This document shows positions 45,254 to 55,948 of a stretch of DNA of 64,000 nucleotides, in pieces (the first letter of the stretch is position 1; the number at the start of each line of letters is the position of its first letter). A program made the position numbers and the translations under genes. Below the pieces are notes generated by a model. That model did not search any database, was not told the DNA's origin, and worked only from the letters and a program-made list of their open reading frames with translations. Origin of the DNA: Cyanobacteria bacterium RI_101 (GTDB lineage Bacteria > Cyanobacteriota > Cyanobacteriia > Cyanobacteriales > Microcystaceae); NCBI GenBank assembly GCA_016471375.1, contig WGLZ01000001.1:1-64000 (forward strand), read 5' to 3'.

Positions 45254-45373
45254 CTCAGTCCTGATAAGGAAAACGCCCGATATAAATTTCTAACTCATCT
45301 TTATTAATCGTTCTCCTTAACAAGCGTTTCTTTTCTCAATCTCTAGTTTTTTATTCATTCCTCTCTATTTCCT
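45254..45373 (+). promoter_or_regulatory. AT-rich leader between rimO and crhR
   Basis: The 120 bases contain runs such as CTTTATTAATCGTTCTCC and CTAGTTTTTTATTCATTCC, then CCTCTCTATTTCCT before ATG. No ribosome site is visible. In Synechocystis the rimO-crhR transcript is cut in this junction and an autoregulatory element precedes crhR; the low-GC, unstructured character here would suit RNase E action. The link is by analogy. Confidence 0.4.
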
Positions 45374-46828
45374 ATGACTCTTTCTTTCCAAGACCTGGGT
45401 TTATCCGCCGCTTCTTGCGAGCAGTTGGCCCAAATCGGCTTTGAGAACCCCACCGCGATTCAGGAGCAGGCCATTCCCCTTCTGCTAAACGGGCGGGACA
45501 TGCTGGCCCAGTCCCAAACCGGCACCGGTAAAACCGCCGCCTACGCTTTACCCCTGCTGGATAAAATTGAACGCAAGGGCGGACTCCAGGCGCTGATCCT
45601 GACCCCCACCCGGGAATTAGCCCAACAGGTGGCGGAAGCCATGAAGGACTTCGCCGCCGACCGTCGTCTCTATATCCTCACCGTCTATGGCGGGCAACCC
45701 ATCGACCGCCAAATCCGCAGTTTGGAGCGGGGCGTGGAAATCGTGGTGGGCACCCCCGGTCGCGTGATTGACCTGATCGAGCGCCAAAAGCTCAATCTGG
45801 AAACCATTAATTGGGTCGTCCTGGACGAAGCCGACGAGATGCTGAGCATGGGCTTCATCGACGACGTCAAAACCATCCTCAAGAAAACGCCCCCCACCCG
45901 CCAAACCGCCTGTTTCTCCGCCACCATGCCCCGGGAAATCCGGGAGTTGGTCAATCAATTCCTCAAAGATCCGGCGCTGGTCACCGTTCAACAAACCCAA
46001 ACCACCCCCACCCGCATCGAGCAACAACTCTACTTTGTGCCCCGGGGTTGGACAAAAGCTAAGGCGCTTCAACCCATCTTAGAAATGGAAGACCCGGAGT
46101 CCGCCATTATTTTTGTCCGCACCAAACAAACCGCCGCGGATCTGACCAGCAAACTCCAGGAAGCCGGCCACAGCGCCGACGAGTACCACGGCAACCTCAA
46201 CCAAACTCAACGGGAGCGTCTAGTGCACCGTTTCCGGGAAGGCAAAATCAAACTGGTGGTGGCCACCGACATCGCCGCCCGGGGCTTGGACGTGGAAAAC
46301 CTCAGCCATGTGATTAACTTCGACCTCCCCGACAACGCCGAAACCTATATCCACCGCATTGGCCGCACCGGCCGGGCCGGGAAAACCGGCAAAGCCATCG
46401 CCCTGGTGGAACCTATCGACCGGCGCCTCCTGCGCTTAATTGAAAACCGTCTTAAGCAACGCATCGAAGTCGGCTCCATCCCCGACCGGGCCCAGGTGGA
46501 AGCGAAACGGATCGAGAAACTGAAAGCGGAAATCCAAGCGGCGCTGTCCGGCGAGCGCATGGCCTCCTTCCTGCCCCTGGTGAAGCAACTGAGCACCGAG
46601 TACGATCCCCAGGCCATCGCCGCGGCGGCTCTGCAAATGATCTACGACGAAAGTTGCCCCAACTGGATGAAAACCGATTGGGAAGTGCCGGAGCAGGACT
46701 TCACCAAACCGATTCCCAAGCGCAAATTCAACAACAATGGCGAGGGCGGCGGCGCTCGCGCCGGCAAATCCTATAAACCCCAACGCTACAGCGACCGGCG
46801 CCCGGTTTATAGTGATAACCAAAACTAA
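45374..46828 (+). CDS. crhR: DEAD-box RNA helicase, CrhR type
   Basis: 484 residues. Q motif (FENPTAIQEQAIPLLL), motif I (SQTGTGKT), motif Ia PTRELAQQ, motif II DEAD in NWVVLDEADEMLSMGFIDDV, motif III SAT, and motifs IV-VI with VATDIAARGLDVENLSHVIN and YIHRIGRTGRAGKTG are all intact. The C-terminal ~110 residues end in a basic Gly/Arg-rich tail. Its position right after rimO marks it as the CrhR orthologue, a cold- and redox-induced helicase whose operon is autoregulated. The 120-nt leader is very T/C-rich and has no Shine-Dalgarno sequence. Confidence 0.92.
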   Translation: MTLSFQDLGLSAASCEQLAQIGFENPTAIQEQAIPLLLNGRDMLAQSQTGTGKTAAYALPLLDKIERKGGLQALILTPTRELAQQVAEAMKDFAADRRLYILTVYGGQPIDRQIRSLERGVEIVVGTPGRVIDLIERQKLNLETINWVVLDEADEMLSMGFIDDVKTILKKTPPTRQTACFSATMPREIRELVNQFLKDPALVTVQQTQTTPTRIEQQLYFVPRGWTKAKALQPILEMEDPESAIIFVRTKQTAADLTSKLQEAGHSADEYHGNLNQTQRERLVHRFREGKIKLVVATDIAARGLDVENLSHVINFDLPDNAETYIHRIGRTGRAGKTGKAIALVEPIDRRLLRLIENRLKQRIEVGSIPDRAQVEAKRIEKLKAEIQAALSGERMASFLPLVKQLSTEYDPQAIAAAALQMIYDESCPNWMKTDWEVPEQDFTKPIPKRKFNNNGEGGGARAGKSYKPQRYSDRRPVYSDNQN

Positions 46829-46847
46829 GGCCAGCGCCGTTTTGTAA

Positions 46848-46922
46848 CCCCCCAAAATCCCCCTTTGCAAGGGGGACTTTGAAGGCCGGTTCCCCCCTTT
46901 CCAAGGGGGGTTAGGGGGGATC
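46848..46922. repeat. Dispersed palindromic repeat, copy 3
   Basis: The same two-palindrome unit as at 17321-17395: CCCTTTGCAAGGGGG, a spacer, and CCCCCCTTTCCAAGGGGGG followed by a G-run and GATC. It lies between crhR and ispE and may act as a transcription end for crhR. Confidence 0.8.
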
Positions 46923-46971
46923 AACTTCGCAATCATCAGCGAGCAAGCGCCCCCAGCCTGCTCTTTTTTGA

Positions 46972-47916
46972 ATGAAAACCTACACCCTCTTCGCTCCGGC
47001 TAAAATTAACCTCTTCTTAGAAATTCTTGGTCTGCGCTCAGACGGTTTCCATGAACTGGTCATGGCGCTCCACAGTATCGGTCTGGGAGACCGACTGACT
47101 CTGCGGGCCAACGGCACGGAAAATTTGCGGCTCTTCTGCTCCAGCGCCGAACTAGCGGAGAACGAGGACAATTTGGCCTACCGGGCCGCTCGGTTGATGC
47201 AAGCTCAATTTCCCCAGGCCTTTGCCCGTTATGGCGGGGTGGATATCGAGTTGGAAAAGAATATCCCCATCGCCGCGGGACTGGCCGGCGGCTCCGCGGA
47301 CGCCGCGGCGGTGTTAGTGGGCTTAAATCTCCTCTGGGAGTTGGGGTTAACGGCGCCGGAACTGCAAAGCCTCGGCGCTCCATTAGGCTCCGACATTCCC
47401 TTCTGCGTGGCGGGGGGGGCGGCGCTGGCCACGGGGCGGGGAGAGCAGATTGACCCCTTGCCCACCTTAGATCACCTGTGGCTGGTTTTGGGCAAATACC
47501 AATCCCTGGCGGTTTCCACCCCCTGGGCTTATCAAACCTATCGCCAACAGTTTGAGGAAAATTACCTCCCCAGCGGCGCCGCTCAACGGAAACGAACCCA
47601 GGAAATTCACGCCGGGGCGCTTATCCAGGGCTTATTTCAACGCCAAGCTTCCCAGGTGGGGCGGGCGTTATACAACGATCTAGAAAAAGCGGTGTTGCCG
47701 GCTTATCCCCAGGTGGCTCGGTTACGGGAAGTAATGAGCGAAACCGGGGGGTTGGGAACGATGATGTCCGGCTCCGGGCCGACGGTGTTTACGCTTTGCG
47801 AAACAGAGAGCCAAGCTCGGGAGTTGAAGGAAAAAATTCGGCGCCAAATTCCCGACCCGGATCTCGGTCTTTGGACGGCGCCGTTAATTAGTCATGGGAT
47901 TCGAGTGTTAGCCTAA
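46972..47916 (+). CDS. ispE: 4-diphosphocytidyl-2-C-methyl-D-erythritol kinase
   Basis: A 314-residue GHMP kinase. The opening is [20 protein letters not shown] with substrate-binding Lys and Asp, then the ATP loop [20 protein letters not shown] and the C-terminal [20 protein letters not shown]. It phosphorylates CDP-methylerythritol in the MEP pathway that feeds carotenoids, phytol and quinone tails. ATG 46972 is the family start. Its 3' end overlaps that of the convergent sigma-factor gene by 4 bp. Confidence 0.95.
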   Translation: MKTYTLFAPAKINLFLEILGLRSDGFHELVMALHSIGLGDRLTLRANGTENLRLFCSSAELAENEDNLAYRAARLMQAQFPQAFARYGGVDIELEKNIPIAAGLAGGSADAAAVLVGLNLLWELGLTAPELQSLGAPLGSDIPFCVAGGAALATGRGEQIDPLPTLDHLWLVLGKYQSLAVSTPWAYQTYRQQFEENYLPSGAAQRKRTQEIHAGALIQGLFQRQASQVGRALYNDLEKAVLPAYPQVARLREVMSETGGLGTMMSGSGPTVFTLCETESQARELKEKIRRQIPDPDLGLWTAPLISHGIRVLA

Positions 47917-48869
47917 CTAGCCAAATACTCCCGCACCATGCCTTTGCGTTTGCGGAGCTTGGTCAGCGCCTCCCGCTCGATTTGGCGCACCCGCTCCCGG
48001 CTGATATTGAGGAGATGCCCGATTTTCGCCAGGGTCAGAGGTTGGCCGTTGTTGAGGCCAAAGCGGAGGGTCAGCACCTCCCGTTGTTGGGGGGTCAGTT
48101 CGTTCAAGAGATGCCCCAAATCCGTCTGGAGAGACGCCTGGGTGGCGAAGTCCTCCGGCTGAATACCGTCGTCTTCCAGAAGATCCCCCAGTTCCGTGTC
48201 CTGGTTATCCCCGACTCGGAGATCGAGGGAAAGGGGATGGCGGGCCCGCTCTAGGTATTCCCGCACCTGGCGGGGCGTGAGTTCCAGAGCTTCGGCCAAC
48301 TCCGTCATGGTGGCGGCCCGGCCCTTTTCCTGGGCCAGTTGGCGCTGGGCTTTTTTAATTTTGTTCAGTTTCTCGGTAATGTGGATGGGCAGACGAATCG
48401 TGCGGCTTTTTTCGGCGATGGCCCGGGTGATGGCTTGGCGAATCCACCAGTAGGCGTAGGTGGAAAAACGATAACCCTTGGTGGGGTCGAATTTTTCCAC
48501 GCCCCGTTGCATCCCGATGGTGCCCTCTTGGATCAGATCCAATAGGTCTAAATTACGTTTCAGATATTTTTTAGCGACCGAAACCACCAGCCGCAGATTG
48601 GCTTCCACCATCTTGCGCTTAGCCGCTTCCCCCGCCGCGATGACCTGTTTCAGTTCGTGCTCGCTCAGTTGGGCCGCTTCGGCCCATTGAGAGCCGCTGG
48701 GTTCCTGACCGAGGTCTTCCTTGAGGGAGTTTTTCAGATTAACGAGCGCCACGGAGCGTTGAATCCGCTTGGCGTAGAGGATTTCTTCTTCGTGGGAGAG
48801 GAGGGGCACCCGGCCAATTTCCCTGAGATAGGCGCGGACGGGATCGGGAGTCGCATTCGCAGTCTTCAT
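47913..48869 (-). CDS. Group 2 RNA polymerase sigma factor (RpoD/SigB-E type)
   Basis: 318 residues from ATG 48869; the longer frame to 49010 crosses the promoter and is rejected. Region 1.2 reads [20 protein letters not shown]. Region 2 reads [20 protein letters not shown] with [20 protein letters not shown] and [18 protein letters not shown] (-10 recognition). Region 3 follows, and region 4.2 is [20 protein letters not shown]. There is no long 1.1 region, so it is not the primary SigA. The length equals the SigD class, but I cannot separate SigB/C/D/E by eye. These factors steer light, carbon, nitrogen and stress responses. A good promoter precedes it and overlaps a divergent one. Confidence 0.92.
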   Translation of the reverse strand: MKTANATPDPVRAYLREIGRVPLLSHEEEILYAKRIQRSVALVNLKNSLKEDLGQEPSGSQWAEAAQLSEHELKQVIAAGEAAKRKMVEANLRLVVSVAKKYLKRNLDLLDLIQEGTIGMQRGVEKFDPTKGYRFSTYAYWWIRQAITRAIAEKSRTIRLPIHITEKLNKIKKAQRQLAQEKGRAATMTELAEALELTPRQVREYLERARHPLSLDLRVGDNQDTELGDLLEDDGIQPEDFATQASLQTDLGHLLNELTPQQREVLTLRFGLNNGQPLTLAKIGHLLNISRERVRQIEREALTKLRKRKGMVREYLAS

Positions 48870-48980
48870 GACAAATGGGCGTTTAGGTGAGAAAGGGGAT
48901 AAACGGGAAGGCATTCCGGCTGGAGCGTCAAAGAATGCAAATGCTGGGGTTCTTTGGGGATCTGCGGCGGGCAGTCGGCT

Positions 48981-49009
48981 TTGAAGCGCCTGCTTAATAA
49001 TAATATACA
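48981..49009 (+). promoter_or_regulatory. Divergent promoter for a candidate small RNA
   Basis: TTGAAG (48981-48986), 17 bp, TATACA (49004-49009). It overlaps the sigma-gene promoter on the other strand, so both cannot easily be occupied at once. It would start a transcript near 49016. Confidence 0.45.
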
Positions 49010-49028
49010 AATCTTTAAGTTTTGTAAA
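49000..49028 (-). promoter_or_regulatory. Sigma-70-type promoter of the sigma-factor gene
   Basis: On the minus strand, TTTACA (49028-49023), 17 bp, then TATTAT (49005-49000). The elements match the consensus at 5/6 each with ideal spacing, about 130 bp before the start codon. The -10 overlaps the -10 of a plus-strand promoter. Confidence 0.6.
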
Positions 49029-49199
49029 GCAATGTTAAGCGTTTCTCAGATTTTAGCCGGACTTCCAGGGAGGGAGCGGTGGCGCCGCCCCGTTTCTTCA
49101 GGCAAAAGAACTAGGTTTTTCGCGGGGGCGCGGTGTCGTCCATTGGGTCTAAACTAGGGCATGACCCTTGACAACGCAAGGGTTTAACCCTGCTTTTTT
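49016..49199 (+). ncRNA. Candidate ~180-nt small RNA next to the sigma-factor gene
   Basis: Bounded by a plausible promoter and a good intrinsic terminator, with no reading frame of interest inside. The ends can pair: GTTAA and GCGTT (49034-49043) with AACGC (49073-49077 + 100, that is 49173-49177) and TTAAC (49184-49188). TTTAG (49052-49056) can pair with CTAAA (49149-49153), and CCCCG (49088-49092) with CGGGG (49123-49127). This gives a long rod with internal bubbles. The size and rod shape recall 6S RNA, which binds sigma-loaded polymerase, but I cannot match a 6S sequence. It may instead be an independent regulator or an attenuated leader of the following gene. Confidence 0.4.
49176..49199 (+). 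terminator. Intrinsic terminator (plus strand)
   Basis: GCAAGGGTTTAACCCTGC, a 7-bp stem with one bulged A, is followed by TTTTTT. No annotated plus-strand gene ends before it, so it marks the end of a short non-coding transcript or an attenuator 146 bp before the glycosyltransferase gene. Confidence 0.65.
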
Positions 49200-49345
49200 C
49201 TCTATCGACGCCATAGATAAACAAGTGTAAAGTTTTGTTAAACTGTCTCATCTTTTACAGTTTGCTTCTCAGATTCGCCGCCTCCCCTTGCCGTCTGGCG
49301 GCGCCTAGGGGACAATGCTCCCACTTAATTTTTCCGTGAACGTCT

Positions 49346-50554
49346 ATGGTTTTGGCGCCGGCCCTCTGGCAATACTCCCTTCTGGAAATCGTCGCTTGGA
49401 CGGCGGGGATACTCGCCGGGGTCGTTTGGCTGGTTCTCCTGCTCTTTTGGGGGCGCTTTTGGCTCTGCGACCAGCGTCTCGATCCGCAGGCGCCGTCTTT
49501 AACGGATTACCCTTCCATCGCGGCGCTGATCCCGGCCCGCGACGAAGCGGAGACTCTGCCCCAAACTTTGCCGACGCTCCTAGGTCAGGATTATCCCGGC
49601 AACTTAACGATTACCCTGATTGACGACCAAAGCGAAGACGGCACCGGCGCTCTCGCCCAAGCGTTGGCCCAAGACTCCCCCAGGGTCTTAACAGTTCTGC
49701 CGGGCCAACCCCTAGCGCCGGGGTGGTCGGGGAAACTCTGGGCCCTGGAGCAGGGAGTTCGTTGGTTAGAGGCGCAAAATGAGCGGCCGGAGTATTACCT
49801 CCTCACCGACGCGGATATCGCCCACGGCCCCAGCACAGTTAGAGAACTGGCGCAAAAAGCGGTCGGAGAAAACCTGGGATTAGTCTCCCTGATGGCGTTA
49901 CTCCGTTGCCAAAGCGCCTGGGAGCGCCTGCTCATTCCCGCCTTTGTCTTCTTCTTCCAACTCCTGTATCCCTTTCCTTGGATTAATAATGCTCAGAATC
50001 CCTGGGCCGGCGCCGCGGGGGGCTGTATTCTCCTGCGCCGGGAGGCCCTAGAAAAAATTGGGGGCTTGGCGGTCTTGAAAACGGCGCTGATCGACGACTG
50101 TGCTTTAGCCCGTCAGGTCAAAGCCGCGGGCTATCCCCTCTGGCTCGGCTTAACCACCACGACCCGGAGCCTGCGGGCCTACGACTCCCTCGGCAGTGTT
50201 TGGACAATGGTGGCCCGCACCGCTTATACCCAACTTCGTTACAATCCGTTCCTGTTAATCGGCGCCGTTTTGGGGATGGCGTTGGTTTATCTAACGGCGC
50301 CGGCGCTGGTTCTGCTGGGACTGGTTTGGGGAACGGGGGGGTTAAGCCTCTTGGGTCTGCTGGTTTGGGGGCTGACGGCGCTGGCCTACACCCCCACCGT
50401 TCGGCTCTACGGTCTTTCTCCCCTCTGGACTTTGACCCTCCCTGTCACCGCTCTTCTTTACACCCTGATGACCCTAGATTCCGCCCGGCGCTCCCTCCAG
50501 GGGCGGGGCGGCGCCTGGAAAGGGCGGGTTTATTCGGCGCCGTCTGGGGAATAA
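49346..50554 (+). CDS. hpnB: HpnB-type membrane glycosyltransferase (GT2)
   Basis: 402 residues. One N-terminal membrane helix (IVAWTAGILAGVVWLVLLLF), then a GT2 domain: SIAALIPARDEAETLPQTLP, ITLIDDQSEDGTGALAQALA, the DxD in YYLLTDADIAHGPSTV, and NAQNPWAGAAGGCILLRREA. Three to four C-terminal membrane helices follow (LGMALVYLTAPALVLLGLVW onward). It matches the hopene-associated HpnB family found in hopanoid-making bacteria and many cyanobacteria. The acceptor is unproven. No other hpn genes are near. A TTGTTA...TACAGT promoter-like pair lies after the terminator upstream. Confidence 0.88.
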   Translation: MVLAPALWQYSLLEIVAWTAGILAGVVWLVLLLFWGRFWLCDQRLDPQAPSLTDYPSIAALIPARDEAETLPQTLPTLLGQDYPGNLTITLIDDQSEDGTGALAQALAQDSPRVLTVLPGQPLAPGWSGKLWALEQGVRWLEAQNERPEYYLLTDADIAHGPSTVRELAQKAVGENLGLVSLMALLRCQSAWERLLIPAFVFFFQLLYPFPWINNAQNPWAGAAGGCILLRREALEKIGGLAVLKTALIDDCALARQVKAAGYPLWLGLTTTTRSLRAYDSLGSVWTMVARTAYTQLRYNPFLLIGAVLGMALVYLTAPALVLLGLVWGTGGLSLLGLLVWGLTALAYTPTVRLYGLSPLWTLTLPVTALLYTLMTLDSARRSLQGRGGAWKGRVYSAPSGE

Positions 50555-50714
50555 CGGTAACTATTCTGTTCTCGGCGACAAGATTGCCAAGAACTTACCT
50601 ACAAAAATGTCCTAGAATGCCCATGATTGACTAAAATACAGGAACGAAGGGCGGCGCTGATTGACTAGATAGTAAACTCTCCCCGTCCTAGGTTGTGGAT
50701 AAATCCGCCTCTAC

Positions 50715-50763
50715 GGGGTCGGATCAGCCGGACTTGACCCCGCTCGTAAGGTTAATCCGACCC
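50715..50763 (+). promoter_or_regulatory. Mutually exclusive hairpins before the 91-residue gene
   Basis: GGGGTC (50715-50720) can pair with GACCCC (50736-50741). Alternatively GGGTCGGAT (50716-50724) pairs perfectly with ATCCGACCC (50755-50763). The two stems share their left arm, so only one can form. It lies 34 bp before the start codon, has no U-tract, and could control translation or bind a protein as DNA. Confidence 0.4.
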
Positions 50764-50797
50764 GCCTGAAAACAATGTTCTCCATGTTTGCCTTTTT

Positions 50798-51073
50798 ATG
50801 AACGACCTCCCCAGCCCCTCCTCCGAAGAGTCTCTGCTCTCCCGCGAGGAGCGAGTGATCCAAATTAAAAACCTGATTGACACCCTCCGCGTCGCCGAAG
50901 AAGTGGCGAATAAAGGCTATTTGATCACCAGCGCCGAATTAGCGGATTTGATGGACATTAACGCCAGCGCCGTCACCAGTCGAGGCGACCATTGGTCTTG
51001 GCGCAACTGGGTTGTTTCCCGGGTTCGTCGAGAGGGGAACCAAATTCTTTGGCAATTGGAGCGGGTCGATTAA
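50798..51073 (+). CDS. Conserved cyanobacterial small protein, possible HTH
   Basis: 91 residues. The core EERVIQIKNLIDTLRVAEEV is helical. Next comes KGYLITSAELADLMDINASA, which looks like a helix-turn-helix, and VTSRGDHWSWRNWVVSRVRR with a C-terminal NQILWQLERVD. I recall near-identical lengths and motifs in many cyanobacteria, always unnamed. DNA binding is a guess from the helix pattern and basic WSWRNW/RVRR segment. It lies 69 bp before the comB-like gene on the same strand and after a possible regulatory hairpin. Confidence 0.75.
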   Translation: MNDLPSPSSEESLLSREERVIQIKNLIDTLRVAEEVANKGYLITSAELADLMDINASAVTSRGDHWSWRNWVVSRVRREGNQILWQLERVD

Positions 51074-51142
51074 GTTTCCTTGGCGAGGAACCCTATCGGG
51101 GCTAAGATAGGAGGGCTGTTTACCCCTAGACCCCGAAAACCC

Positions 51143-51865
51143 GTGGAAGTCTTTCTCTATCACACCCCTGAATTAACTCCCCCTGATAGCCTTCCCGATT
51201 GCGCGGTCGTTATTGATGTGTTGCGCGCCACCAGCACTATCGCCACGGCCCTTGAAAACGGCGCCGAGGCGGTGCAGGCCTTTGGCTCTCTCTCCGACCT
51301 GATGGCCCATAGCGAAGCCTGGCCGGAAAGCTTGCGCCTTAGAGCGGGGGAACGGGGCGGAGCTAAGGTGGAGGGGTATGATTTGGGCAACTCGCCTTTA
51401 GATTGCGACCCCCAGCTGATGGCGGGCAAGCGCCTTTTTTTAAGCACCACCAACGGCACTCGGGCCCTCCAGCGGGTGGAAGCGGCCCCCCAGGTGGCGA
51501 CGGCGGCGCTGATTAATCGTCGAGCCGTGACGGAATTTTTGGCTCTGACTCAACCGAAGACCGTTTGGTTATTAGGCTCCGGTTGGGAGGGGGGTTATTC
51601 TCTAGAAGACACGGTCTGCGCCGGCGCCGTTGCGGAACTCCTCGCAGAGTCCTGTTCCTACCAAATCGGCAACGACGAAGTGATCGCGGCTCGGGCCCTC
51701 TTTCGACAGTGGCAAGGGGATTTACTCGAACTCCTCAAGCAAGCCAGCCACGGGCGGCGATTATTGGGACTAAACGGCGACGCCGACATTGAATACTGCG
51801 CCACTCTCGATATTTTAAATCTAGTTCCGATTCAAAAATCCCCCGGCGTTTTGATTAAAAAATAG
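51143..51865 (+). CDS. comB: 2-phosphosulfolactate phosphatase family (ComB)
   Basis: 240 residues from GTG 51143 ([20 protein letters not shown] when read as Met). A longer frame from TTG 51080 adds sequence unlike the family. Motifs include [40 protein letters not shown] and [13 protein letters not shown], which form the ComB magnesium-dependent phosphatase site, then [20 protein letters not shown]. ComB removes phosphate from 2-phosphosulfolactate in coenzyme M synthesis. Cyanobacteria do not make coenzyme M, so the true substrate here is unknown. Confidence 0.88.
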   Translation: MEVFLYHTPELTPPDSLPDCAVVIDVLRATSTIATALENGAEAVQAFGSLSDLMAHSEAWPESLRLRAGERGGAKVEGYDLGNSPLDCDPQLMAGKRLFLSTTNGTRALQRVEAAPQVATAALINRRAVTEFLALTQPKTVWLLGSGWEGGYSLEDTVCAGAVAELLAESCSYQIGNDEVIAARALFRQWQGDLLELLKQASHGRRLLGLNGDADIEYCATLDILNLVPIQKSPGVLIKK

Positions 51866-51898
51866 GCTCCTTGGCGAACTTATTTAGAGGCTCCCGTC

Positions 51899-52174
51899 AT
51901 GTCGGAAAACGAAAACCTGCGCCTAGACCGGATTGAAACCACCTTGGAAAATCAAGGGGGACGCTTAGACCGGATTGAAACCACCTTGGAAAATCAAGGG
52001 GGGCGCCTAGACCGCATTGAAACCGCCCTAGGAAATTTAATTACCGAGATCAAGATCTATGACGGCAAGCTGGACGCCTACCAAAAGGCCTCTCAACAAG
52101 TGGTGAATATCGCCTTCGGTCTCTTGGCGACGGCGGCTTTATCCGTGATCATCCCCGCTGTTCTCAATAAATAG
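51899..52174 (+). CDS. Coiled-coil protein with 14-residue repeats and C-terminal membrane anchor
   Basis: 91 residues. After MSENENL come two exact copies of [14 protein letters not shown] and a third degenerate copy ([12 protein letters not shown]), from 42-bp DNA repeats differing by few bases. The unit makes a parallel coiled-coil stalk. The C-terminal [20 protein letters not shown] is one membrane helix. Repeat number in such genes often varies between strains. Similar short 'RLD-I-ETTL' proteins occur in cyanobacteria with no known role. It follows comB by 33 bp. Confidence 0.7.
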   Translation: MSENENLRLDRIETTLENQGGRLDRIETTLENQGGRLDRIETALGNLITEIKIYDGKLDAYQKASQQVVNIAFGLLATAALSVIIPAVLNK

Positions 52175-52244
52175 AAAAGTCCTTTCAGGAAAATGACTGT
52201 TTCCGGCGCCGCCGTTACAGAGACGGTCATTAGCTCAGAATTCC

Positions 52245-52838
52245 TCAAATTTCACCTTTGACCCGCAAAACTTCCTCCGCCTTCAGGTTTAACGCTGGGA
52301 AAGTGGGGGAAACCAAAACCGCCCCGTTCGTAAAAGTCGCTTCGTCGTAAAATCCGTCTACCAAAGAGCAGATCATCACCTTTTCTTCGGCGCTGTCCAC
52401 CAACCAATATTCAGGAATGCCCAGAACAGCGTATTCAGAGCGCTTACCGCGATAGTTCGTTGTCCGGGTGGATTCGCCGACCACCTCCGCCACCAAGAGG
52501 GGCGGGGGTTGATCGAGGGTAATAATCGCTTCCCGTTGAGCGAGGGTTTCCCATTGACTTTGGGTTAAGACCGTCACATCGGGAATCCGACTGGTGTCCC
52601 ACCGCCCGCCCCGAGGGGATTGAACGCCAATTCGCATATCTTTCGCTGTCCAAGGTAATTGCTGACGGCGAATTTCAGCTTTAAAGCAATCGGTGAGCCA
52701 TTCGGTAATCGCTCCATGGAGACCGGTTCCCACACTCATGGGGGTTAACTCTCCTTCCACCAACTCATAACGGCAATCGCTGTGATCCGAGTAAGCGCGG
52801 TATTCGGCAAAGCTGAGTTTGTGTAGAGCGACGGTCAT
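52245..52838 (-). CDS. Uma2 family PD-(D/E)XK nuclease-like protein
   Basis: 197 residues with Uma2 hallmarks: KLSFAEYRAYSDHSDCRYEL, VEGELTPMSVGTGLHGAITE, SRIPDVTVLTQSQWETL with the metal Asp, then PPLLVAEVVGESTRTTNYRG and YWLVDSAEEKVMICSLVDGF. It is only distantly like the other Uma2 gene at 39 kb. The family has a restriction-endonuclease fold and is multicopy in cyanobacteria; the function is unproven. It is convergent with the coiled-coil gene and divergent from rdgB. Confidence 0.9.
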   Translation of the reverse strand: MTVALHKLSFAEYRAYSDHSDCRYELVEGELTPMSVGTGLHGAITEWLTDCFKAEIRRQQLPWTAKDMRIGVQSPRGGRWDTSRIPDVTVLTQSQWETLAQREAIITLDQPPPLLVAEVVGESTRTTNYRGKRSEYAVLGIPEYWLVDSAEEKVMICSLVDGFYDEATFTNGAVLVSPTFPALNLKAEEVLRVKGEI

Positions 52839-52906
52839 AGCCTACCTCCCTCTTTTCGGTATGCTTAAGTTTACCCTAGATTTTTGGGTCTCTCTTTAGC
52901 GTTGAC

Positions 52907-55877
<2,971 letters not shown>

Positions 55878-55948
55878 ATTTACCTCTAAACTATAAAAAT
55901 CAAGCCGCCGCTCCCCGGAATTTCTCAGACCGAGCGCCGATTTAACCC

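Noticed and set aside
46430-46940. Minus-strand frame with PPNPPWKGG...SPLQRG motif
   Set aside because: This is translation of the dispersed palindromic repeat plus the crhR antisense strand, not a gene.
48870-49010. N-terminal extension of the sigma factor
   Set aside because: It would include the promoter region and carries sequence unlike sigma region 1; ATG 48869 leads straight into region 1.2.
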